Shown: positions 1-7,204, numbered from the stretch's first letter. The stretch is 11,086 nucleotides of DNA from Thermoplasmata archaeon (GCA_021848165.1 JAJZMW010000119.1:1-11086), one strand, 5' to 3'. Notes: a model not told the origin generated them from the letters alone. Numbers and translations are program-made.

Positions 1-1
1 G

Positions 2-1213
2 GGGGACCTGGACGTGCTGATCCTCGACAAGACGGGGACGATCACCGTCGGGAACCGGCTCGCGACGCAGTTCATCGAGGCGCCGGGGGTCCCCCCCGCC
101 GAGCTCCTGACGGGGGCCCTGCTCTCCTCGAGCCTCGACGACACTCCCGAGGGCCGGTCGATCGTGCGCCTCGCCGCCCGGCGCGGCGGGACGGCGCCCC
201 GCCTCGACGCGAACCGCTACACCGTGATGCCGTTCACCGCCGAGCGCCGGATGAGCGGCATCGCCATCGCCGGGGGGCCCGAGTACTACAAGGGGTCGAT
301 CGACGCGATGGAGAAGTACGGCGCCTCGATGCCGCCCGAGCTCCGCGAGCACGCGCGCGCGGCGGCGCGGGAGGGGATGACGCCGCTCCTGATCGCCGCC
401 GATCGGCGGCTCCTCGGGATCGTCGTCTTGAAGGACATCATCAAGCCCGGGATCCGCGACCGGATCCGCGAGCTCAAGACGATGGGGATCCGCACGATCA
501 TGTGCACCGGCGACAACCGCATCACCGCCGCCGCGATCGCGCGGGAGAGCGGGGTCGACGAGTTCATCGCCGAGGCGAAGCCCGAGACCAAGCTCACGAT
601 CATCGAGCGGGAGAAGTCGCTCGGCCACCTCGTCGCGATGAGCGGCGACGGGTCGAACGACGCCCCCGCGCTCGCGAAGGCCGACGTCGGCCTCGCGATG
701 AACAGCGGCACGAGCGCGGCGAAGGAGGCCGGCAACATGGTCGATCTCGACAACGACCCGACCAAGCTGATCGAGATCGTCTCGATCGGCAAGCAGCTCC
801 TGATCACCCGCGGCGCGCTGACGACCTTCACGATCACGAACGACGTGGCGAAGTACTTCGCCGTCCTCCCGGCGATCTTCCTGACCGCCTCGGGGGCGGC
901 GATCGCCGGGATCGCGCCGCTCAACATCCTCGGCCTCGGGAACCCCGAGCTCGCGGTCCTCGCGACGCTCGCCTTCAACGCGCTCATCATCCCGCTCCTG
1001 ATCCCGCTCGCGATCTTCGGCGTGCGGTTCCGGCCGAGCCCGGCGATCGATCTGCTCCGGCGGAACCTGGTCCTCTACGGGGTCGGGGGGCTCGTGAGCG
1101 CCTTCGTCGGCATCAAGCTCGTCTACCTCGCGATCGCCTGGGGGGCGTCGACCTCCTTCGGGCTCGGGGCGGCGGCGTTCCTCCACCAGATCCTGCCGCT
1201 CGGAGGGCTCTAG
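2..1213 (+). CDS. kdpB: Potassium-transporting P-type ATPase catalytic subunit KdpB, C-terminal part (5' end cut by window)
   Basis: KdpB is the ATP-hydrolysing subunit of the high-affinity K+ pump KdpFABC in the cytoplasmic membrane. The reading frame is open from base 2, so the gene begins upstream; 403 residues are visible, and family members are usually near 680. The visible part opens on the phosphorylation loop DKTGT (Asp codon at 26-28). It continues with the nucleotide-binding-domain motif FTAERRMSG, a KGS motif, the P-domain motif CTGDN and a hinge GDGSNDAPAL, where GDGTNDAPAL is more usual. The membrane helix with TNDVAKYFAV follows; its Asp and Lys match the residues that couple KdpB to transport. 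Two further hydrophobic helices close the protein. kdpC starts 1 nt after the stop codon, which marks an operon. kdpA and the N-terminal half, including the TGES loop, lie outside the window. Identification is very secure. Confidence 0.97.
   Translation, partial: GDLDVLILDKTGTITVGNRLATQFIEAPGVPPAELLTGALLSSSLDDTPEGRSIVRLAARRGGTAPRLDANRYTVMPFTAERRMSGIAIAGGPEYYKGSIDAMEKYGASMPPELREHARAAAREGMTPLLIAADRRLLGIVVLKDIIKPGIRDRIRELKTMGIRTIMCTGDNRITAAAIARESGVDEFIAEAKPETKLTIIEREKSLGHLVAMSGDGSNDAPALAKADVGLAMNSGTSAAKEAGNMVDLDNDPTKLIEIVSIGKQLLITRGALTTFTITNDVAKYFAVLPAIFLTASGAAIAGIAPLNILGLGNPELAVLATLAFNALIIPLLIPLAIFGVRFRPSPAIDLLRRNLVLYGVGGLVSAFVGIKLVYLAIAWGASTSFGLGAAAFLHQILPLGGL
1202..1207 (+). promoter_or_regulatory. 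Shine-Dalgarno site for kdpC
   Basis: The purine run GGAGGG lies inside the end of kdpB, 7 nt before the GTG at 1215. This supports the GTG as the kdpC start rather than the internal ATG at 1317. Confidence 0.6.
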
Positions 1214-1214
1214 C

Positions 1215-1931
1215 GTGATCGACCCTTCCCCGGACGACCTCCCGCGCCCGACCCCGCCGCCGGCCTCCGCGACGGCGCCGCGCCGCGAGCGCGTCGTCCT
1301 CGACCGCGCTCCGCCGATGCGGGCCCGCACGCACGTCCGCGCGACGGTCGCTCTCCTGCTCGTCGGAGTCCTCATACTCGGCGTTGCCTATCCCCTCGCC
1401 GTGACGGGCATCGCCCAGCTCCTGAATCCGAAGGGCGCCGACGGTTCCCTGATCACCTCGCCGAACGGCACGGTGATCGGCTCCGAGTACGTCGGGCAGA
1501 ACACGAGCCTCCCCTACCTCTTCTGGGACCGGATCTCGCTCACCGACTACAACACGACCCAGGGGGCCGCCGACTTCTACGGCCCGAGCGATCCGGCCCT
1601 CGCCGCCTGGCTCAACGCCACGATCCACTACCTCCAGGTCGACTGGAACCTCTCGCTCAACGAGAGCCTCCCGCTCGATCTCGTCAGCCCGTCGCTCTCG
1701 AGCACCGACCCGTTCCTCGTACCGGCGGGGGTGCTCATCCAGGTCCCGCGGGTCGCCCTCGCGATCGCGAACCTGACCCACACCCCCCTCCCCGCCGTGA
1801 CGGGCGAGCTCCTGACCCTCGTGAACGCCGCGATCCAGCCGGCGATCTACGGGGTCTTCGGGACCACGGTCGTCAACGTGCCGATGCTCGACGTGACCGT
1901 GCTCGAGACGTTCGGGATCGGGGGGTACTGA
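1215..1931 (+). CDS. kdpC: Potassium-transporting ATPase subunit KdpC, N-terminally extended and rich in glycosylation sequons
   Basis: KdpC is the single-span subunit that stabilises the KdpFABC pump, with most of its mass outside the membrane. The protein is 238 aa; the family is usually near 190. About 40 residues of Pro/Arg-rich cytoplasmic tail precede the membrane helix (about 43-67), which contains the family signature AYPLAVTGIAQ. Later family blocks are DGSLI, a GS-x-YVGQ segment, LPLDLVSPS and IQVPRVA. The usual SGSGLDPHIS block is replaced by SLSSTDPFLV. Seven N-x-S/T sequons (N84, N96, N113, N134, N145, N149, N186) all lie on the external side. The GTG start is chosen because it has a ribosome site and sits 1 nt after kdpB. 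ATG 1317 would give 204 aa. The family is clear; the start is less so. Confidence 0.9.
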   Translation: MIDPSPDDLPRPTPPPASATAPRRERVVLDRAPPMRARTHVRATVALLLVGVLILGVAYPLAVTGIAQLLNPKGADGSLITSPNGTVIGSEYVGQNTSLPYLFWDRISLTDYNTTQGAADFYGPSDPALAAWLNATIHYLQVDWNLSLNESLPLDLVSPSLSSTDPFLVPAGVLIQVPRVALAIANLTHTPLPAVTGELLTLVNAAIQPAIYGVFGTTVVNVPMLDVTVLETFGIGGY

Positions 1932-1936
1932 GCGCC

Positions 1937-2743
1937 GTGTACCGCCACCTGCTCGTCCCGGTCAAGACCGCCGCCGAGGTCGAGCCGATGATCCGCTTCG
2001 CCGCGTCCCTTCTCGACGCCGACGGCGAGATCCGGATGCTCCACGTGATCCCGACGACGACGATGCCCGAGGTCACGCGCGAGTGGCGCGCGAGCGTGAA
2101 CCTGGTCGTCCCCGCGCACGAGGTCGCCGCCGTCCTGGACGTGCGGGTCGAGCCGGAGGTGCGGGCGAGCGTCGACGTCCCCGGAGAGATCCTCGAGAGC
2201 GTCGAGTCGCACCAGGTCGACGGGATCGTGATGAGCCTCGGCGGCGACAAGCGGAGCCGCAATCCGTTCGTCGGCCACACCGTGAGCGGGATCCTCCATC
2301 ACGCGCGGGCCGACGTCCTCATCCTCAACCGCCTGGCCCTCGCGAGCCCCAAGGTCCCGCGGGTCCTCGTCCCCTCGATCCACGGGCCGGCGCCGCCGCG
2401 GGTGATGCGCCTCGCCGAGGAGATCGCGCTGCGCCGCGGCGGGATCCCGGTCGTGACCCTCGCGCTCGGGGCGAGCGGCGAGGCGGTGTCGGAGGGGAGC
2501 GGGGACCGGACGGCGCGCAACGTGCCGACCGTCCACCGTCACTCGTTCGTCAGCGCCGCCCTCCTCTCCCGGCGCCGCCACCACGCGCAGTTGATCCTCC
2601 AGAGCGCGGCGCGCGAGCGGTACGGCTTTCTTGTTGTCGGGGAGGAGCACGCCGCGAACGAGGGACCGCCGCTCCTGACCCGGCCGTTCCTCGAGGAGCT
2701 CTTCCGTCGCGCTCCGTGCCCCGTCCTCGCCCTCCGGAGCTGA
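1937..2743 (+). CDS. kdpQ: Tandem universal-stress-protein (UspA) domain protein, KdpQ-like
   Basis: The 268-aa protein is soluble and appears to hold two Usp-like alpha/beta domains. Domain 1 (about 1-133) begins YRHLLVPVK and ends with the glycine loop region GGDKRSRNPFVGHTVSGI followed by ADVLIL, which is the usual Usp nucleotide-loop position. The G-x2-G-x9-G(S/T) pattern is only partly kept. Domain 2 (about 139-268) begins PRVLVPSIHG and ends RRAPCPVLALRS, with a degenerate loop. It starts with GTG, 5 nt after kdpC. In Halobacterium the kdp operon likewise ends in a Usp-type gene, kdpQ, reported to affect regulation of the pump, and bacterial KdpD carries a Usp domain. A role in sensing or tuning Kdp is therefore a reasonable inference. 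The sequence alone shows a Usp protein in the right place, not its function. Confidence 0.8.
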   Translation: MYRHLLVPVKTAAEVEPMIRFAASLLDADGEIRMLHVIPTTTMPEVTREWRASVNLVVPAHEVAAVLDVRVEPEVRASVDVPGEILESVESHQVDGIVMSLGGDKRSRNPFVGHTVSGILHHARADVLILNRLALASPKVPRVLVPSIHGPAPPRVMRLAEEIALRRGGIPVVTLALGASGEAVSEGSGDRTARNVPTVHRHSFVSAALLSRRRHHAQLILQSAARERYGFLVVGEEHAANEGPPLLTRPFLEELFRRAPCPVLALRS

Positions 2744-2759
2744 GCCGCTCCCCCGGACG

Positions 2760-3563
2760 ATGGGCGAGCTCTGGTTCGTCGGGCTCGGTCTCGGCGACGA
2801 GCGGGACCTCGGTCGGCGGGCCCTCGCGCTCCTGCGCGAGGCGGATCGGGTCTTCGCGGAAGAGTACACCGCGGTCTGGGCGAGCGGCGCTCTCGACCGC
2901 CTCGCGGCGGAGATCGCTCGCCCGATCGACCGGCTCTCCCGGGAGGAGGTCGAAGGGGAGCGACGGATCCTCGCGGCGATCCCCGCCAACGGACGGGTCG
3001 CCTTCGTCACGCCCGGCGACCCGTTCTCCGCGACGACCCACGTGGCGCTCCGCCTGGCGGCGGAGCGGGCCGGTCATCGGATCGGCTACCTGCCGCACGC
3101 GAGCATCCTGAGCGCCGCCCCCGGCTTCTCGGGGTTGACGCCGTACCGCTTCGGGCGGGTCGTCTCGGTCCCGTTCCCGAGCGACCGGTTCCGCCCGACC
3201 TCGTTCCTCGAGGGGATCCGCGCGAACCTCGCCGCGGGTCTCCACACGCTGGTCCTGCTCGACCTCGACCCGGGCAGCCACCGATTCCTCACCGCCAACG
3301 AGGCGGCCCGGATCGTGCGGGAGCGCGATCCGGCCGGCGAGCGCCTTCCGCTCGACCGCTCCCTGGTCGTCCTCGCGCGGATCGGGACCGACTCGGCCGC
3401 GGCGTGGTACGGCTCCCGCCCGGAGGTCGAGGCCGGCGACTTCGGGGAGCCGATGCATTGCCTCCTCGTGCCGGCCCCGCCGCTCCACTTCGAGGAAGAG
3501 GAGGCGCTCGCGCGGCTCCCGCGACCGCCCGTCGCGCGGGCGGGCCGTCAGCCGGCGCGCTGA
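2760..3563 (+). CDS. dphB: Diphthine synthase
   Basis: DphB is the S-adenosylmethionine-dependent methyltransferase that methylates the aminocarboxypropyl-histidine of elongation factor 2 during diphthamide synthesis in archaea. The 267-aa length is normal for the family. The N-terminus has the tetrapyrrole-methylase-type loop WFVGLGLGDERDL. It is followed by EEYTAVW, the SAM-site segment VAFVTPGDPFSATTH (about 80-94), the HASILSA block (113-119), a YRFGRVVSVPF block and the LHTLVLLDLD strand (161-170). These occur in the same order as in archaeal DphB. The start is ATG, 16 nt after kdpQ, with no good ribosome site. It may be read with the Kdp genes, although it has no obvious functional link to potassium uptake. 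Its last 16 bp overlap the convergent gene on the other strand. Confidence 0.95.
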   Translation: MGELWFVGLGLGDERDLGRRALALLREADRVFAEEYTAVWASGALDRLAAEIARPIDRLSREEVEGERRILAAIPANGRVAFVTPGDPFSATTHVALRLAAERAGHRIGYLPHASILSAAPGFSGLTPYRFGRVVSVPFPSDRFRPTSFLEGIRANLAAGLHTLVLLDLDPGSHRFLTANEAARIVRERDPAGERLPLDRSLVVLARIGTDSAAAWYGSRPEVEAGDFGEPMHCLLVPAPPLHFEEEEALARLPRPPVARAGRQPAR

Positions 3564-5089
3564 CCCCAGTCGGCGACGCCCGCGGCGTGGAAGAGGCGGT
3601 CGAGCGCGGTGTGGTATTCGTCCGACGAGGCGCGCAGCAGCTCCGCGGCGTGCCCCTCGAGCGAGTGGCCGAACTCCTTCTCGGAATCGGTGAACTGCCA
3701 GGCGTGGGAGCCGGCGCGGCCTAGCGCGAGCAGGAGCCCGTAGGCGAGCCCGCGCTCCTTCCCCTGGTGCGGCAGGTTCTGGACCGCGATCCGCTCCGCC
3801 CCGATCGGTCCGTGCGTCCGGTAGGCGCGAGCGACCCCGTCGACGTAGGCGGCCTCGCGCGCGAGGCGGGCGTACTGCGGAAGCGCATCGAGGAGCTCGC
3901 GCTCTTCGGAGCGTTTCTGCGCCCGCTTGAGGAGCTCCGCGACCCGCCCCGGGGCATGACGTCCCTCGTCCAGGTAGCGCCGCGCCTCGTTCGGGTCGTG
4001 GACGATCGACTCGACGATCGCTTCCGCGTGCGAGCCCCACAGCCGCTCGAGCGCCTTGCTCGCGGTGGCGTCGTCGATCTCGAAGAGCCCTCCCTCGTCG
4101 GAGAGGGCGGCGTCGAGCGCTCGCCGCTCGACCCGGCTCGGATGCAGCGCGTCCAGGAACTTCTCCCGGTCCGCCCCGAAACAGACCCCGCCGGCGACGT
4201 ACGTCGGCCGCCGGGCCCCTTCGAGCACCGGGCGGAGCTCCTCGAGGTAGGCGGAGAGGAACTGGGCGTCGGAGAGGCGGCCGAGGACGTAGCCGCGGCG
4301 GACGCCGCGCGACACCTCGGGGAGGGAGGCGTGCACGCACTCTTTGCCCCCATGGCAGAGGACGTTCAGGTCGACGCGGGCGGGGAACTCCGCCTCCGGG
4401 TCGGGAACGGCGGTCCCCTCGGTCAGCGAGCTGAGGAGCTGGCGCTCCCCTTTCACGCACTTGCGGCAGACGCGGAAGGTCTTCGTGGCGCCGGGCCAGG
4501 CGACCTCGACGTACGGCCGCGGTTCCTTCGCGGAGAGGTGGGAGCAGAGGTAGTGGGTCGCGTCGGCGTCGGGGACCAACCGGTACGGGAGCTCGGCGAT
4601 CCGGGCCGCGACGACCTCCCCCGGCGGGGTCGGGTCCTTCCCCGAGCACCAGAGATGGTTGGGCGTCGCGAAGAAGTGGTAGCCCTTCCGCGCCCAGTCG
4701 AGGTAGCCGAGGAGCAAGCGCGACGGGTCCTCGGAGTGCTGGACGGCGACCTCCGCTTCGGGGGTCGCCCGACCGAGCGGCGCAAAGGCGATCTCGCTCC
4801 CCCCGACCGGGAGCGTGAGCAGGGCCGGCATCTCGGGTTCGAGGTGGAATTTGAGGAGCCCGGCGTAGGCGCGGACCATCGGGTCCCCCCAGCGGCTCAT
4901 CCGCTCGAGGCGGCGCTCGTCGTCGCGATTCTCCCGGACGTCCTCGAGCTCGCGGCGCAGCCGTTCGAACCGCTCGGTCGGGCACTCCGCGGTCAGCTTC
5001 GGGAGGAGCGGGTCCGCGCTCTCGCGGAGGCGTCGCGCGAGGTCCGAGAGGTCGCGCTCGCGAATCCCCGAAGCATGTCGCATCCGCAT
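3548..5089 (-). CDS. Conserved-looking 513-aa Cys/His-rich protein of unknown function
   Basis: I do not recognise this family. The protein is soluble, with no signal peptide or membrane helix. Residues 1-65 are charged and helical. A central region (about 140-255) carries likely metal ligands: H179, C182, H184, then a C208-x2-C211 pair, then C245, H246, C251 and H253 in a CHGGKECVH motif. Other cysteines are C148 and C303. Residues 310-513 look all-helical and charged. The spacing would suit one or two zinc sites or an iron-sulfur site. The protein sense is supported by strong G/C third-codon bias across the whole frame and by a TATA-like box about 27 nt before the ATG at 5089. A second ATG lies two codons later. 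The gene follows guaAA by 23 nt on the same strand but seems to have its own promoter. It overlaps dphB tail to tail by 16 bp. The gene is real; its function is open. Confidence 0.85.
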   Translation of the reverse strand: MRMRHASGIRERDLSDLARRLRESADPLLPKLTAECPTERFERLRRELEDVRENRDDERRLERMSRWGDPMVRAYAGLLKFHLEPEMPALLTLPVGGSEIAFAPLGRATPEAEVAVQHSEDPSRLLLGYLDWARKGYHFFATPNHLWCSGKDPTPPGEVVAARIAELPYRLVPDADATHYLCSHLSAKEPRPYVEVAWPGATKTFRVCRKCVKGERQLLSSLTEGTAVPDPEAEFPARVDLNVLCHGGKECVHASLPEVSRGVRRGYVLGRLSDAQFLSAYLEELRPVLEGARRPTYVAGGVCFGADREKFLDALHPSRVERRALDAALSDEGGLFEIDDATASKALERLWGSHAEAIVESIVHDPNEARRYLDEGRHAPGRVAELLKRAQKRSEERELLDALPQYARLAREAAYVDGVARAYRTHGPIGAERIAVQNLPHQGKERGLAYGLLLALGRAGSHAWQFTDSEKEFGHSLEGHAAELLRASSDEYHTALDRLFHAAGVADWGQRAG

Positions 5090-5112
5090 GGTCGTCCGGG
5101 GAGCGGTCGGTC

Positions 5113-5694
5113 TTACTTATCGCCCTCGCGCGTACGTTCGGCGGCGGCGACGAAGCGGCGGAAGATCTCGACGCCGTGCTCCGTGGGCTCGACCTCGGGG
5201 TGGAACTGGACGCCCCAGATCGGCCGGGTCGGGTGGGCCATCGCTTGGATCCGGCACCCCGAGGAGTGGGCGAGCGCGATCCACCCGGGCGGGGGCTCGA
5301 CGACCTGGTCGTTGTGGCTCGTCCACGCGTGGAACGGCGAGGAGAGCCCCGCGAAGAGCGGGTGCTCGGGGGCGTCGACGACCACCTCCACGCGGCCGAA
5401 CTCCGGGGCGCCGCGCACGACGCGGCCGCCGAAGTGGCGGCCGAGGAACTGGTGGCCGACGCAGATGCCGAGGATCGGGATCGACGCGTCGTCGATCCAC
5501 CCGGCGACCGCGCCGAGCGGCGTCTCCGTTCCTTCGAGGCTCAGCGCCCCGCCCGAGAGGACGACCGCGTCGGCCCGCATCTCCGCGAGCGGCCGGGTGT
5601 TCGGCACGATCTCGGTCTCGACGCCAAGGTCGCGAAGGACCCGCCACTCGCGGTGGGTCCACTGCCCCCCGTTGTCGACGACCGGGATCCTCAC
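5113..5694 (-). CDS. guaAA: GMP synthase glutamine amidotransferase subunit (GuaAA)
   Basis: This subunit releases ammonia from glutamine for the separate ATP-pyrophosphatase subunit GuaAB, which turns XMP into GMP. The split into two genes is typical of archaea. The protein is 193 aa, the usual length. It opens with IPVVDNGGQWTHR and VPNT. The class I glutaminase nucleophile is C78 in GICVGHQFLG, the oxyanion-loop region is LSGGALSLEGTETP, and H165 and E167 in FHPEVEPTEHG complete the triad. The start is the GTG at 5694. The frame stays open upstream to 5832, but that stretch is the coding shadow of the previous gene. The GTG overlaps the TGA of the upstream membrane gene (GTGA), with a GGAGGAG site 11 nt before it. 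guaAB is not in the window. Confidence 0.95.
   Translation of the reverse strand: MRIPVVDNGGQWTHREWRVLRDLGVETEIVPNTRPLAEMRADAVVLSGGALSLEGTETPLGAVAGWIDDASIPILGICVGHQFLGRHFGGRVVRGAPEFGRVEVVVDAPEHPLFAGLSSPFHAWTSHNDQVVEPPPGWIALAHSSGCRIQAMAHPTRPIWGVQFHPEVEPTEHGVEIFRRFVAAAERTREGDK
5114..5121 (-). promoter_or_regulatory. TATA-like box for the 513-aa protein, overlapping the guaAA stop codon
   Basis: Read on the minus strand this is GATAAGTA, centred about 28 nt before the ATG at 5089. That is where an archaeal TATA box should lie for a leaderless transcript. Its bases are also the last sense codons and stop codon of guaAA (GAT AAG TAA). The same 8-mer recurs before the 74-aa gene at 9661-9668. It stands out in very GC-rich surroundings. 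Confidence 0.55.
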
Positions 5695-6038
5695 GGGCGT
5701 CGCCGCTCCTCCGCCGGGGCGGAGGCCCGCTCCCGTTCGAGGGCCTCGACCGAGCGGCGCATCGCGGCGACCTCTTCGCGCATCCGGAGCATCTCGACCT
5801 CGAACGGCGTGAAGTCGCGCGTGCTCAGCCACCGCTGCGAGATGTACAGGCCGATGAAGATCGCCCCGACCAGCGCGAGCACGGTCGTGAAGGTGAGGGC
5901 GAAGACGAACGCGATCGGGTTGCCGACGACCGACTGGATCGGCAGCGTGAACACCTGGGTGACCTCGGCGATCTCGACGACGAGGAGGGCGACGACGACG
6001 ACGATCCAGAAGTAGAGGAACGGGCGCGACGCCTTCAC
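5691..6038 (-). CDS. Small two-helix membrane protein with charged C-terminal coiled coil (115 aa)
   Basis: I do not recognise this as a named family. Two hydrophobic segments are visible: about 7-24 (a run of Val, Ala, Leu and Ile) and about 41-66 (AFVFALTFTTVLALVGAIFI). A charged tail at 76-115 (FTPFEVEMLRMREEV and onward) has heptad-like hydrophobic spacing and could form a coiled coil. A cytoplasmic tail is likely, since it is rich in Arg and Glu. The start is the GTG at 6038, which overlaps the stop codon of the 188-aa gene. The stop codon in turn overlaps the guaAA start. That places it in a translationally coupled set with ubiX and guaAA. The frame is open further upstream, but the neighbouring gene occupies that DNA. 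It could be a partner of the preceding exported protein. Confidence 0.75.
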   Translation of the reverse strand: MKASRPFLYFWIVVVVALLVVEIAEVTQVFTLPIQSVVGNPIAFVFALTFTTVLALVGAIFIGLYISQRWLSTRDFTPFEVEMLRMREEVAAMRRSVEALERERASAPAEERRRP

Positions 6039-6601
6039 GTGGGGAGCCCCCCGGTGCCGAGGTAATCGAGCGGGATTAAGACGGGGAGCATCGCCGAGGA
6101 GGTCGGGATCGGCCCGCTCGGCACCGAGATCCCGGGGGAGAGCGCGTAGAGCTGGATCGTCCCCGCCGCCAGATCGTAGGCGACCCCCACGATGCCGAAG
6201 TACCGCACGAGGTCGCCGTTCCCTTCCCGGTAGGCGACCGTGATGTTCACCGCCACGTGCGGGCTCGACGTCACCACGTAGGCGCCGATCGTGTCGGTCT
6301 GGTTCGTCCAGTGGCCCCAGACCAGATCGGAGGCGGCGCCCCCGGCGGGGTAGCTGAGATTGAGGCCGATGTCGATCGCGGCGTAGCGCACGTTGCCGAG
6401 GGCCGAGACGAGAAAGCTCGTGTTGGCGGTCGTGGAGGGGTGATCGACGTAGAGCTCGGCCTGCGTCACGAGCGTCCCCCCGGCCGCGCCGCCGGTGACG
6501 AGCACGGGGGTGAGCACGATGAGGACCGCGAGCAGGCAGGCGGTCCCGACCAGCGGGATCGGGAAGCGGGTCGTCGCGGGCTCGTCGGAGGACCCGTTCA
6601 C
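6035..6601 (-). CDS. Exported protein with one N-terminal membrane anchor and an extracellular domain (188 aa)
   Basis: Function unknown. A short tail of about 14 residues is followed by a strong hydrophobic segment (about 15-37, LVGTACLLAVLIVLTPVLV). The remaining 150 residues are polar and beta-like and rich in Thr, Ser, Val and Gly, with four N-x-S/T sequons (N60, N81, N100, N119). This suggests an anchored glycoprotein facing outward. No catalytic motif is visible. The GTG start at 6601 overlaps the ubiX stop codon (GTGA), and two purine-rich ribosome-site candidates lie just before it (minus-strand bases at 6605-6612 and 6614-6624). The much longer open frame upstream is a shadow of ubiX and the thiolase. 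It shares an operon with the 115-aa membrane protein. Confidence 0.8.
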   Translation of the reverse strand: MNGSSDEPATTRFPIPLVGTACLLAVLIVLTPVLVTGGAAGGTLVTQAELYVDHPSTTANTSFLVSALGNVRYAAIDIGLNLSYPAGGAASDLVWGHWTNQTDTIGAYVVTSSPHVAVNITVAYREGNGDLVRYFGIVGVAYDLAAGTIQLYALSPGISVPSGPIPTSSAMLPVLIPLDYLGTGGLPT

Positions 6602-7182
6602 GCGCTCCTCCCGCCCTCCTCCTTCCAGCCCCGGTAGAGGCGGTGGGGGATCCCGAACTGGTCGAGGAGCTTCCCGGCAAGGAAATCGGTCGCCTCCGCG
6701 ATCGTCGTGAAGCCGAGATAGTACGGCGGCGATGCGTCCAGGATCACGACGCCGAGCTCGCTCAGCCGCGCCATATGCTCGAGCTGGATCGTCGAGAGCG
6801 GCGTCTCCCGCGGCACCAGGACGAGCTTGCGCCGCTCCTTCAGGTGGACGTGAGCCGCCCGGACGAGCAGGGTCTCCCCGAGGCCCAGCGCGATCCTCGC
6901 GAGCGAGTTCGACGAGCACGGCACGACGGCCATCCCGCGCGTCGGCCGGGAGCCGCTCGCGATCGGCGCCGCCACGTCCCCTTCCTCGTAGATCGTCTCG
7001 ACCAGCGGCGCGAGGTCGGATCGGTCGAGGTGCGCCTCCTCCCGGAGGACGAGCTCCCCCCCGCGCGACAGGACGAGCGCCACCGGAACGTGGGCCGCTC
7101 GCAGGGCCCGCAGCGCGCTCACGGCGATCGGGGCGCCGCTCGCCCCCGAAATCCCGACCACCAGGGGAGGCTCGGACGTCAC
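6598..7182 (-). CDS. ubiX: Flavin prenyltransferase UbiX family
   Basis: UbiX joins a dimethylallyl group to FMN to make prenylated FMN, the cofactor of UbiD-type decarboxylases. The protein is 194 aa, the normal size. The N-terminal FMN-binding strand-loop is VVGISGASGAPIAVSALRAL (8-27). The family blocks VVPCSSNSLARIALG (86-100), an LLVRAAHVHLKERRKLVLVPRETPLS stretch (105-130) and the SPPYY region (151-155) follow in order. The GTG at 7182 is chosen because it lies just before the conserved core and about 26 nt from a TATA-like element, which fits a leaderless message. The frame runs open to 7272 but crosses into the divergent thiolase. In archaea prenyl-FMN serves the anhydromevalonate phosphate decarboxylase of the mevalonate pathway, which fits the thiolase and DUF35 genes next door. 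A general UbiD role is also possible. Confidence 0.92.
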   Translation of the reverse strand: MTSEPPLVVGISGASGAPIAVSALRALRAAHVPVALVLSRGGELVLREEAHLDRSDLAPLVETIYEEGDVAAPIASGSRPTRGMAVVPCSSNSLARIALGLGETLLVRAAHVHLKERRKLVLVPRETPLSTIQLEHMARLSELGVVILDASPPYYLGFTTIAEATDFLAGKLLDQFGIPHRLYRGWKEEGGRSA

Positions 7183-7204
7183 GCGAGGCGAACCCGGCTC
7201 CGGC

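Noticed and set aside
2550..4985. 811-codon minus-strand open frame
   Set aside because: It is an Arg/Gly/Pro-rich shadow running through dphB on one side and out of frame with the 513-aa gene on the other.
5478..5498. Inverted repeat with 9-bp arms and a 3-nt loop
   Set aside because: It is within guaAA and explained by codon choice. It is not placed near any start or stop codon.
3767..5812. 681-codon plus-strand open frame opposite the 513-aa gene and guaAA
   Set aside because: It is antisense to genes with good domain or codon evidence. No motif is seen, and the composition is typical of GC-rich mirror frames.
5695..5832. N-terminal extension of GuaAA
   Set aside because: The extra 46 residues are a shadow of the 115-aa membrane gene. 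The family begins at the IPVVDNGGQ segment.
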